Assembly (NCBI GenBank): GCA_019915135.1
Contig: JAHLMK010000005.1
Coordinates: forward strand, 1,488,001-1,552,000
From: Strobilurus pachycystidiatus
Taxonomy: Eukaryota; Basidiomycota; Agaricomycetes; Agaricales; Physalacriaceae
Direction of reading: 5' to 3'
Length of the DNA: 64,000 nucleotides
The notes beneath the pieces were generated by a model, which was not told the origin of the DNA, did no database searches, and was given only the letters and a program-made list of their open reading frames with translations. Shown here in pieces: positions 25,524-35,575 of the stretch. The translations under genes were made by a program, and so were the position numbers. How positions within the stretch are numbered: position 1 is the first letter of the stretch; each line of letters starts with the position of its first letter.

Positions 25524-27389
25524 ATGGCGGCCGTCAAAACAGAGCACCCGTTTCCAACGCGAGACCTCGCATTTGACGAAGAGGGCTCATATGTTGTCGA
25601 GTATCTTATCCTGTATGTGTACCCTTCTTTTCTCGTCCCCGCCTTCACATACACTAACAAGTTCTATCCCAATACAGCAAGCCCAAGTCAAACCGTGAAC
25701 TCGAGCATATTTGCAAATACCTCAAGCTCAGTCCATACTCGGGCCTCCGAAAGCAGGAGCTTCTCGACAAACTCACGTCGTTCAGTGACCTCGGGCAGGA
25801 AAAATGGAAAGAGCAGTGCGTTGACTAAAAGTATCCTCTCTTCTCTTATAACCTGAAAATAGCCTCACGCCCGGTGCTCGCTATCGTCATCTTGGACCTC
25901 GTGGTGATGCCAAAAGGAAGACAACACTCCAGAAGCGTCGCGATGAACTGGTCGGGGACGCGGAAAGTTTCACAGCAAGCTCTCGAGAAACAAATCGCCC
26001 CATCCGCTCCAAGGACACTCGCACGATAACTGAAGCCAACGAGTCACTCGCATGGGTACGCTTCCTAGATTTGTCCAAACTGTTTCTTTTCCAACACCCG
26101 TGCTAAACAGGCGCATCGCGTTATAGAGCGCAATCGTAACGATTCTCTTGCTGTCTTGCAGCATTCGCCATTTCCAACTGACGCAGAAGTCAAGGTTAGT
26201 CGTCGTCTAAGTGATATCGCTGCGAAGCTCATTCACACAATCTGACCAGGCCAAAAAAGACGTTGAGGCCAAAACCGCCGCTGAAGAAGAGGCCTCCAAA
26301 GCGAGAACCATCTCAGACCTATGCGCTGAGATATCGGCACTTCGTCTTGCACTTCGATCTACCACCGTGCAGGACTCGCATTCCTCATTCGACTTTTCCG
26401 CCATGAATCTGGATCTCCCACCGGCTTTCCCGTTCTCCCTACCGGCCTCTCTGCATCATGCTATGGACTATGACACTACCTCTGAGACGTTGTTTGCACC
26501 CATTATGGACGCCTCTGCTACGGCTATGGAGGTCGACGGTGACATTGATTGTGGCAGCATTAGCCAGCGCCCAATCTGCAACACTATCGACATATTTACC
26601 GGCGTCGAACTCACCCCACCAAGGTTGCCCCTTCGAGAGGCGACTCCGTTGCCCCTTCGAGAGGCGACTCCATTGCCATCGTCTTTGCCGTTATCTTCCA
26701 TGCCAGCTCTGCCTTCATCATCTCCAATTCCAGGCCTTACGGTGAGCCGCTACAGGATTTTGATTCTGGGTGGCAGTCGACCATCACTGCAATGCACGGA
26801 TGCCGACATTGGTCCGCCGCCGCTCTATAGGAATGCCGATGATATTGATGCCATGGCTCGCATGTGGGACGACAATTCTCTCAATTGGGATCCGCCGCGG
26901 GACGTCTTGCGCATCAAGGGCGAGCCCATTCCGCTGCGCCTTTGGCCTCAGGTCTACAAGGGTGGCGCAAAGGGCAGCCTGACGAAGAACCACTGGAAGC
27001 TCATCAAGAATCAGTGGGGTCTGTGGCGCGTATGTAACCCCCCTTGTTTATTGTTATCAAACTCATATTATCTACGCCAGTACGTTCTGACACAGTATAC
27101 CTCATTGGCTACTGCTGCCGAGTTCTGGGCGAAGTTTACCAGTGCTGATGGAACCCGGATGAATTTTACAGCCATCAACACACAGCTTCGAGCTCAACGA
27201 ATGGCCGATGATGCAGCCTATGCCGCAAGGGCGCGCGCAGAAGCTGGCGATGACTTTGCCAGCATTTATGGGTACCGCCGACGCGGTGTAGGATATGTTC
27301 CTTATTCGAAAGATCATATTATTGCTAAGTATTACCGTATTCGCCATAACATCTCCTCTATCTACGATTCACTTGACGATGCAGAGTAG
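25524..27389 (+). CDS. SAP-like, DNA-binding-type protein of the recombinase cassette
   Basis: Six exons (25524-25612, 25678-25815, 25863-26055, 26111-26194, 26250-27029, 27081-27389) give 530 residues. The N-terminal third has ELEHICKYLKLSPYSGLRKQ then ELLDKL, resembling a SAP DNA-binding motif, followed by basic and coiled-coil stretches (AKKDVEAKTAAEEEASKART). The middle is Ser/Pro/Leu-rich with a tandem LPLREATP repeat. The C-terminal part (MWDDNSLNWDPPRDVLRIKG, then IPLRLWPQVYKG, HWKLIKNQWGLWRYV, EFWAKF) is rich in Trp and loosely resembles Gcr1-C/crypton-type DNA-binding modules; I am not certain. It ends 24 bp from the convergent recombinase stop. Role inferred: DNA-binding partner of that recombinase. 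Confidence 0.75.
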
Positions 27390-27413
27390 TTAATTACGAT
27401 ATTCTGAATAATA

Positions 27414-29147
27414 CTATGAACAAGAACAAGAACGGCCACATGCGAAGCATTTCACAACTGGTGTACGTTTGAGGTTAAAGTACTGGTCTCGACGCAGCAT
27501 GGGCGTGTCGTTCCAGGAGATCAGATACTTGACAATAGTCAGGTGCGTGAACTCGGTACTCCAGCCACCCCATTCGCAAATCATGCGAAGATGCCACCGC
27601 ATGTGCACTGACAGCCACTGACATCCTCCGCGACGGAAAGAGTGAGTGCCATATGCATAGCAGTCGAGTCCAATGTCAAGTAAGTTGTGACGAAACAACT
27701 TGAGGAACGCTTCGGAGCTCTACAAGCAAGATTAACCTTAGGCTATAGTTCCAGATACGCTACACTCACAATGGGATCGTTTGTTGCCACAATACGGTCA
27801 TGCGTGCCAATCTTGCGAAATAGATATCCATGTGTGATCTGCGAAACATCTAACCACTCGGCAAGAGCACGGACTGGGCATAAATGGGCCATCTGCTCTG
27901 GCAGCTCAATGAGCACAAAAGGTTGTATATCTGAAAGATCAGATCAGAAGGTGCAAATTGACGAAGCTATCAGTACATACTCCCACTCTGATCCGTTTTT
28001 CTGAATGGCAAGGTCAGCTCAAACGAATAGTCGTCAATGAACCGGATGTCATGGACTTGAATCTTCAGAACCTCATCAATGCGTAGAAGACAAGAGTACG
28101 CAATGGTGTATACTGCTTGTAGCAGCTTGCGCGTCTGTCCACCACCCCAGCCCGAGGATCCTGCTGGAATGACACCTGGCTGAGAGTTCTCGGTCTTCTT
28201 ATTCTCGACAAACAAGAGCTGAAGCACTTCAGGCGTTAGAGCGCGTGAACTCTGAGCATCTTCTCCGTCCTGGACCTGACGAACGTTATTGTCATACACA
28301 TCTCGTGAAGAGGGTACATACCTATCGACGACGAAGAGACACCATGTACGCTGAGACAATCTCTGACACTGAGGGATTGCCGGACCATTTGCCCGTGATC
28401 TCACTCTGGTGCCAGACAGTCTTCCCGATATGATGGACACGGCCGAAGCCATAAGTAGCCATCGCGCGTATTTTCTCTGCATGGGAATAGGAGCCTTGTT
28501 TTGTCTCTGGGGGCTTCGGCTTTCCGTCGAGGCCTACTTTATCACACCTTTGACAGTATGAATATTACAGGTAACAGAATTGAGTATTCAATACGCACTT
28601 GTGTATTAAGAACGCCACAATCCAATATGGTGCATCTTTGTTCGGCTTGTCAGAGAATGCATCTTCGTCAGGTCCAATGAGCTCGGCTTGACGGAGAAAT
28701 TTGTTCATGGCTTTCATCATACTGTTTCCAATAAGTGACTGGTATGCTAGCCGAATAGTAGACCAAGTCTTACCTCTTGTATGTTTTATCAGTTGCTGTG
28801 TTGACGCCCTTGGAGTTACTGTGAATAGTATCGACAAGTGTATCCCGGTCCACGTAGTCTTGAGACGTGCTTGGCTTTGCAGAGGTCGGAGGTTGGTTCG
28901 AGAGAGGATTCTCTTCACCGTCAGACTTATCTTCTTCATCCTCGGGTGGTGCATCCTGATCGTCTTTGAGGATCTCACCGTCTCCAGCAGTATGACCCTC
29001 TCGGGTCTCCTCCGTCTGCTCTATCAAGATGTCTTCAAGAACCTCTCCCGCAGTGTCACCAACACTGTCATTCAGCACATTGAAGATACCTGCATAGCGA
29101 GGATCCTGCTCAAGGCTCCGTTCTACCATGCGGCTTGGGGCGACCAT
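27414..29147 (-). CDS. tyrosine recombinase (crypton-like), probably nonsense-mutated
   Basis: DNA breaking-rejoining enzyme. An acidic N-terminus (LEDILIEQTEETREGH...) leads to a helical core-binding region (MMKAMNKFLRQAELIG, DAPYWIVAFLIHK, GKWSGNPSVSEIVSAYM) and a catalytic domain with all key positions: Arg in YSCLLRIDEVLKIQ, HxxR in YGTHSFRRGGCQWL, and the probable nucleophile Tyr in TIVKYLISWND. The tail is Cys-rich (CFACGRSCSCS). Exon 1 is 28774-29147 and exon 2 is 28599-28721; introns are 46-55 nt. The third exon (from 28547) runs into TAG at 28322-28324 just before a good GTATGT donor, so the gene may be inactive unless an upstream GTGTCT donor is used. The start is 46 bp below the nuclease stop. 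Confidence 0.8.
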
Positions 29148-29193
29148 GGGCGTGGAAGATGAAAATAAATAGGAGTTATTATATACATGACAA

Positions 29194-31137
29194 CTAAATA
29201 TCGCCCTCCGAGTCTGAAACCAACTCGTGTACAAGCACCCCTTCAACACGCTGCACCTCTAGGCGATACCGCTTTTCCTCAGGAGCATGGTGACTTCCTA
29301 CACGACGCTTATCAGACCGCTCAGTGATATTACTATCCTGTCGCTTCTGCCTGACTGGTGTTTTCTGCTTGTTCACTTGATTCGCGGAACATTCAGGATT
29401 CGTATCGACCTTTGGCTTGACTAGACAGGCGACCTATCAGTATCTGACGACAATTAGAAACGAGACTCACTTGGAATCCACCGGAAGTTATCATCTGGAG
29501 AAACTCCGTAAGTAGCGGCCAGGAAAAGTAAGTTCAACATACGATCATGAACATATACGGCCAGACTCGGTAAATCAAGTATTGCACGCGGAGTCCAAAC
29601 GACGACCTTCTGTTGGGCGTATGCTTGCCAATTTTCAATGACAGCTTGACGCGATTCCGTTGTGCAGTGAATTCCGCAAAGGTCACGTTGAACGTCGAAG
29701 ATGAGATCGTTGCGAACGGTTACTGCGACGTGCTGCTCCAGAATTGCGCGAGGAGATGGACGTGTAGGCGAAAACGACTGGAAGATGCGATAGGGAGCCA
29801 TGATGGGGAGAGAGTTACTGAGAGACCTGTCGCCAAGGAGAGCCTGTCTTGTAAGTTCGCGAATAACTAGACCAGCGTAAATGTGTACTCGGAAATCTTC
29901 AAGAATACCAAAGGCCGAAGCCCAAGAAAAGTGCTGTTCGAGGAACTGAGCAAGCATACCAATGGCTGGCGCCCGCCACAAAAGCGCAGGCAACAGGTCG
30001 TAGCGAGTGGTTACGGGAGCTATGTAGAGCTCGATAACCTTGGGATCAGGAAATATTGCCGGTACAGCGTCCGCGACTTGATGGTGGCGGCGAGAGAGTG
30101 AGCCGGACACGTTGTCCCTCAGCTCGGAGACCAAGTCAGAACGCCACCGGTGTAGAAAGTCGGCACGCTTCCCCATAGGCAATACGATGAAGCCCTCCAT
30201 CAAGCGTCGGCCAATTCCACTGCTTGCCAACTGTACAGCAGTACGAATACCACATCCAGGAATTCCGACCTAAATACATAAATGTTAGTAGTCTGAATGA
30301 AGACCAAGGATGCAATAGCTACACTGTAATCACCGCCAGCAGTAAGAGCGATGAAGATCAAGTCATGGCAATTGAGGTGTTCTGTGTCGAGAACGTCCGC
30401 GTCGAAGATTGTTCCTGGAATTTGATCGGCACTACTATCAGATTTTGTCCTGTAAGCTACGTGAGTTTTGAGCAGGCAACAGAGGGTCAGTACTTACATT
30501 CGAAAGACTCGAACTGCGCCAAATACCAGTGTGTCGATGTCTTCTGATATCACGATGTCGATACATCCATTGAGAGACATAGATGCGAGCTCGGCTTCAG
30601 CTTCACCGGGCGCCTAGTCGTTTAGTCAGTGCCTCGAAATATGCAACAGAATTCAGCGACCAACCACAGTCCATGAAAAACCGAGACAGTCCAGGAGTTC
30701 TCGAAACTGGAGCTCCTTTGGCATGAGCGTTGCCCGAACATGCTGGCCGCGCTTAACAGAAGGCCGTGATGGTCCATCAAAAACAAAGAGCGGAATAACG
30801 GGCAGTCGAAAAAGCCGGCCACATCGTCGATACAGAGATAGGAGCTCTGAGTTGACTCCAGGATTGAACTTGGCATGCGGCGAGGCCAGAGCACTGCGTA
30901 ACCAAATGCTAGGACTCATGTCAGTAGTTACCAATCTACAGAGCATGGATCAGACCTTGCGTCTACCCCGACACGAAGCGCTCGCTGGCCCGTGGTATTA
31001 GATTGGAAGCCTTCAGAGACGGCAAGCTCTGATAGGGTAGTTTTTTGCCCATACTTGTCAAGTTCCTGTTAGGAAGTCAGCATTGATATCTTCCATTGAA
31101 AATAACGACACACCGTCCAAAGACCGGAAATGCCCAT
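29194..31137 (-). CDS. XPG/Rad2-family PIN-domain nuclease
   Basis: Structure-specific nuclease of the FEN1/XPG/GEN1 superfamily. Exons keep frame throughout: MGISGLWT, ELDKYGQKTTLSELAVSEGF, RVGVDASIWLRSALASPHAK, FNPGVNSELLSLYRRC, LPVIPLFVFDGPSRPSVKRG (N-domain), then APGEAEAELASMSLNGCIDI, VISEDIDTLVFGA (I-domain acidic residues), and LTAGGDYSVGIPGCGIRTAV, the helix-hairpin-helix after the last catalytic Asp. A C-terminal region of about 300 residues of unknown role ends in a basic segment (KQKTPVRQKRQDSN). This matches the 'PIN domain-like' nucleases expanded in Agaricomycetes rather than housekeeping FEN1. The reading frame looks intact. It lies directly upstream of the recombinase on the same strand. 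Confidence 0.88.
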
Positions 31138-32062
31138 GGTGGATGTTGGAAGGAGAGTCTGTGGTCTGATCGACGATCGGGAGTTCCGTATATTGTAGCG
31201 CGCACGGTTATGGCTGTGGCGGTGCCATAAGTACTGGTGGAGAAGTCAGCCATTGGCTAATCAGACATAGAAGGAGCCCCAACGTTCTTGATGTAGTCAA
31301 GCTGCATTGATGGAAGGAGGCTCAAGGTCGGCCCCCCAGTCAACATCAATGCGGTCTGACTATACGCAAGAACGAAGGCGTGCGGAATTGCGTTGTAGCC
31401 AGCGTACCTGGAACGGACAGGCATTATATCCATTACTCAATGTGTCGTATGCGTCGCTCACGCGACCGTACTCGCATCAAGGAGCTATAAGGTTGTGAGA
31501 GTTGCATACTTGTTATGCGAAGGCGAAGAAAATTTCAGCGTACAGGAACACACTACACTGGTCGGTGCGTCAAAGACAATACCAACAGACAGCATTCTTG
31601 ACGGAATGTTGGCACAAGGTCGTCGAAGGGACGCGGCCAAAAATATTGAGGGCATCACTGCGAATGAGGAGGCTACATCTCAGCAAAGAAACAAAAGAGA
31701 CAGCAGTCAATGAGGCGACGTACAAAGAGCATGGGGCGGTAGCACAGGCTCAGCTTGTGAGGTACCGACAACGCGCGTCAACAAGGCTGGGACCCGGAAG
31801 CTTAAGGAGGGCCCTTCCAAGGAAGAGCCGAGGCCCGTGAGTCCGGGATCTCCACTCCCAGGTCATGCCAAGACACAACAGCGGCTGGGTACAATGTTGA
31901 GAGGCAGGACAGTTGGCCTGACCAGTCGGAGTACTATGCCCACAGAGGCAGTGAAAGCCGTGATAGATGAGAGGCGGCAGTGACTGGGACTGGAGTGAAG
32001 AAGAGCCTCTGGGAAGGCGGTCAGTATTGCCAACAGCCTCCAAGAAGTAGAAGACCATACAG
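31138..32062. other. intergenic, right flank of the recombinase cassette
   Basis: No gene can be supported. An open frame around 31400-31713 (ending KRDSSQ) has coding-like composition but no ATG start or splice partner that I can find. Confidence 0.35.
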
Positions 32063-32284
32063 TCAGTTGTCCGAGACAGTGGCATGATATCCAATGTATC
32101 CGCCGCCGTGTCCGTGACTGTTGAGGCTAGGTTTGGCATGTTGTGTCGCGCTGACGGTGTGCATGTGAGCCTTTCCAGGATACCCAAAGTCGGGATCCTG
32201 TACGAGCGGAATGATATGCAGAGGGTGATTGGAGGTGAGCGGAGGTAACAGCGAGGGAGAGGTGAAGGCGGCAAAGCGGACAGT
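32063..32284 (-). CDS. orphan 3' coding exon of an unrecognised gene
   Basis: After an acceptor-like AAATAG at 32285-32290 (minus strand) the frame is open for 73 codons to TGA at 32063. It reads in part HPLHIIPLVQDPDFGYPGKA, HMHTVSATQHAKPSLNSHGH, GGGYIGYHATVSDN. The His/Gly/Ser/Pro-rich composition looks like the tail of a regulatory protein and is unlike chance frames here. I could not connect it to an upstream exon: a donor-like GTGCGC near 32370 and an ATG at 32635 are possible but unproven. Function unknown; it could also be a relic. Confidence 0.35.
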   Translation of the reverse strand, partial: TVRFAAFTSPSLLPPLTSNHPLHIIPLVQDPDFGYPGKAHMHTVSATQHAKPSLNSHGHGGGYIGYHATVSDN

Positions 32285-33510
32285 CTATTTGTTCAAAGTA
32301 GAAATGTGTCCCCAGGAGCTGAAACGTATTGTGAGAATTGGGTAATGTCTTTTTTGAAGACGGGCGCACCTTCACGTATCGTTTTGGCAGAGAAAGAAAC
32401 CCAAGAAAAAACACGAAAAGACATTCGATGACGAGAAAAAGACATTCCCCTAGACGCGGCACGGCATGCACAGGCTCACCAACCGAGCAGGGCTGAGGGT
32501 TTTCGGTTCGGTTTGCGCAGGTCAGGGATAGAATGACAGCGCGTGGCGCGTCAGAAACACGGTGTTGACTGGTGCCGCTTGGGGTCATCATGGGAAGCGG
32601 CTTACTCTTGCCTTGAGGCTTCCTCCGTTCCACATCCTCTACTCCTCTTCCACTCTGTTAGGATGCCGCCACCTCCAGATGCATTGTGAGTCCAATGTTC
32701 TTCTGATCGGGGGTCTCTTTTGCTGTTTCTGTTCTGTTTCGTCGCGTCGCGCGACCTCGTTGTTGGGCATGACATGACATGCATATGCTTGTTTGCTTGA
32801 GCAGAGTGATGGATGGGCATTGGGATGGATATCTAACTCAACAACATACCAGTGGGGTTGGTTGATTGGTTGTGGATTTGACACGAGCACGGCTCTGCAT
32901 TCCCTTATCCTCCCTCCCTCCCTGTCTTTCGTTCTCTGCATTCTCTCTTCTCTCTTCTCTCCCATCATCCCCTCATCTATCCTTCATCTCCGTCCGAGAG
33001 CGCGCAGTGAGAGTCGGTCGGTCGAGTAGAGTAAACGCGATCGGCAGCTCCCCCCATTGCGATCACCGCCTCATTGGGCGGCTGGCGGAGGCTGGCGGCG
33101 GCGGCTTGTTCTGTTCTTGGAAGCGGGCCCGGAAATTCGGCGTTGGGGCTGTGAGCGAGAGCGAACGATCGGAACCCTGGCGATGGTTCAAGCGAGAACA
33201 GGTGAGCTCGTTCCTGTCACTGATCGTCACACTACTCTGAACGTCTTTTCGGATAGTCGGAGCACCACTTCGCTCCGCTCTCCATCATTCCATCGAATCC
33301 GATAGTTGTAAGAGCTGAAGTATGGTATGGGATTACCGGATGGCGTGTCTGTATGATCTCGTAAAGCAGACTGGGTGAGATGACACTCAGTCAGCCTGAC
33401 CATTGACAACAACTCAGAGTTGCAGCAAGCCGACAATTGAAAAGAATCATCAACTCATAGTGGATTTGTTTCATTCATGGACATCAATAAACCCCAAAAA
33501 TAACTCGTCT
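32285..33510. other. unassigned stretch
   Basis: May contain upstream exons of the exon at 32063-32284. It also has a pyrimidine-rich tract (about 32900-32990). A 40-codon ATG frame at 33183-33305 lacks any family match. Nothing firm. Confidence 0.35.
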
Positions 33511-34833
33511 TCAAACTTGACTCTCCTCAGTCGCGCGTTTCTTTTGCACATAGGCAGGAGCCTCGATAGCGAGCTCAGCCTGCTCTTCCGCTGTCACAAC
33601 CTGGTTAGTGACTAGAACAGTAACACTAGCGAGGAAAGAACTAACGTGTATCGTGCCAAAAGTAAGTGATCAAACCCAGTATCACGACCGCAAATGCGAT
33701 GAAATAGAGCCAATACGGCCTGTGTACCAAGTTAGTCCACACTGCCTTGAAAGATCGAAGAGAAACGCTACCTATAATGGTACAGGAAAAGGCCGAACAG
33801 CAATCCCCAGAAGTCGCTGGTCAACAAGCTCAGGTTGTAGTACGCTGAGCTTGCCATGCGATAGAGGACCGGGGCAAGCGAGTACAGGATGAACATTGCC
33901 GCCGTGTAGGCAATGATGAGCCCAGCGACGCCACCATTCCAAGACGCGGTGTGCATATCGGCGTGTTCAAGGCCGGCTGCTTGAATAGAGCAAATGACGA
34001 ATCCCCACATGCCCATCTGGCCGACGACTTCGTAAAGCGGACGCTTGCGGACAAGATACTCCTCCGTGGCGTTCGTGAAGCCGTACAAAGTTGCTCCTGC
34101 GATCATGAATGCATCACCCTTACCCCGATTTGCGGGTTCCCAGTCCTTGTTCGTGTGACGGTCCGACGCCACAAGCATCCCGAGTCCGCCGATGCAGATA
34201 AGGACGCCGAGGATCTGGGACCAGTGGTACTTTCTGCGGAAGTAGATCCAGGAGAAGATGAGGCAGACGGGGATGGCCCAGGCGTCGAGGAGCATGCACG
34301 AGAGGAGGTCGGTGTATTGATACGCTTTGACGACCATGAAGTTGGCCTCCACGTCACATGCGGCGATGACTACGTATTTCCAGCCGTCTCGGAGGACCAT
34401 CATAGCCCAACCCTTGAAGCCGTCTATTGTATGGATGCAATTGAATTAGCACGGGTATGGTGATATGAAGGGTGGGGCGGGACGTACACTTGTACATGGT
34501 GTACGGGGTGTAAACCATGAACAGGGAGAAGTAGAGGAAAACGTTCTGGGTGGTGGGGAGGGCCCAGTCGCGGTTGTTCTGCAGCTCCTGGGTCGTGACA
34601 TTCGTGCATGTAATGCAAAGGGAGATGATTTGGCCGGCGAGGAGAGAGAGAATGAAGCGTTTCGTCCATACGAACTTGGTCCGCTGCGCAAATGAATGCG
34701 CAAAGGCCGAGGGCGACGAGTATTTGATGGGCGGAGGCAGCCTCGGTTGGGCAGGCAGTTCTGGCACGACCGCGTCTGATTCGGGGCGCGTCGAATCCAG
34801 AGATCCTTTTTTATCCATGTCGATGGTAGCCAT
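33511..34833 (-). CDS. SLC35F-type solute carrier (drug/metabolite transporter superfamily)
   Basis: Ten-helix membrane transporter of the SLC35F1/F2/F6 (DUF914) group; substrate unknown. From the ATG at 34833 a soluble Pro-rich N-terminus of about 50 residues (MATIDMDKKGSLDSTRPESD) is followed by successive hydrophobic helices: FILSLLAGQIISLCITCTNV, FLYFSLFMVYTPYTMYKY, AYQYTDLLSCMLLDAWAIPV, SQILGVLICIGGLGMLVASD, DAFMIAGATLYGFTNATEEY and others up to YWLYFIAFAVVILGLITYFW. 'EANFMVVKAYQYTDLLS' and 'YGFTNATEEYLVR' are characteristic of the family. At least four exons; the last intron (34 nt by my model) is short and its donor uncertain. A hydrophilic tail ends RATEESQV. Confidence 0.9.
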
Positions 34834-35575
34834 GAGATGCTCTCTTTACACAAGCCACAGTCCCACAAAGAGAGCCAAGTTGGGAGTGGTGAACGGAGTA
34901 CGGAGGTGTACTTGTGGAAGATGAAATTTTAGCAGTTGCTTTTATCTATCGATCACTTTAGATTGAAACTCAGATAGGACATTCAGGTGCGCTTGCTGCT
35001 TGACATGCTTGACACTTGTCGGGCGGAGATGACGAGAGGGCTCTGATAAGAGGGCATAGAATGAGACTCAATACAGCTAGTGTTGGCCACCAGTGCAGCT
35101 AGTGATCTTTGAGGTCAAGTTCGATAGTCAGCTGTTCATTGTGTTGTGCGCGCTCCGTGATTCATCAAGAGAAGATGGACAACGAAGCGCAGAAGGACCC
35201 ACTCGCAGCGTTGCCGCTCATTTTCCCACTTTGAGCATCGCAGAAGCGATTGTCCTGACGGGGTTGGGGACAAGTGACCGGAAAAGTGTGGGTAAAAGTG
35301 TCGAGGTCTAGGCCCATAAATGATCGCGACGCGCGCGACTGTGGCGCGCCGTGTTGGGCATTTCTTGGCAAGTCATGCACGCTCTCGCAGCATTGCGATT
35401 GCTCAGGGTGACTCACACTGATTGGGCCCTTCGCAACTGCCAGCTGTGAGCGAGACTTGGTGAGTGGATCCGGGCGACCTCGGCTTGCCGGCTTGTCACA
35501 GCATGTCACGTCACTCAAGCCATACTTACTCTCTCAGGCAACCATCGCCCATTGTGCCCTTTGTGCTGGGCCATC
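34834..35575. other. divergent promoter region (SLC35F / RING gene)
   Basis: About 740 bp between start codons of a minus- and a plus-strand gene. No other feature is supported. Confidence 0.5.

Larger units (their letters stand above)
25524..31137. mobile_element. candidate recombinase/nuclease mobile element (three-gene cassette)
   Basis: Three genes fill 5.6 kb with gaps of 24 and 46 bp: SAP-like protein (+), tyrosine recombinase (-) and XPG-type nuclease (-). Such tight packing is unlike the rest of the window, where gaps are mostly 100-1500 bp. Tyrosine recombinases of this kind belong to crypton-like elements, which leave short or no target duplications, so missing inverted repeats do not argue against mobility. 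I could not find flanking direct repeats by eye at 24950-25130 or 31138-31300. Mobility is inference; the gene content and spacing are seen. Confidence 0.45.

Noticed and set aside
26742..26776. GTGAGC donor inside the SAP-like gene
   Set aside because: No downstream acceptor keeps the frame, while reading through does; treated as exon.
24950..31300. Terminal inverted repeats or target duplications around the recombinase cassette
   Set aside because: None could be found by eye; the borders remain undefined.
33183..33305. Small ATG frame of 40 codons
   Set aside because: No homology cue, splice partner or promoter evidence.
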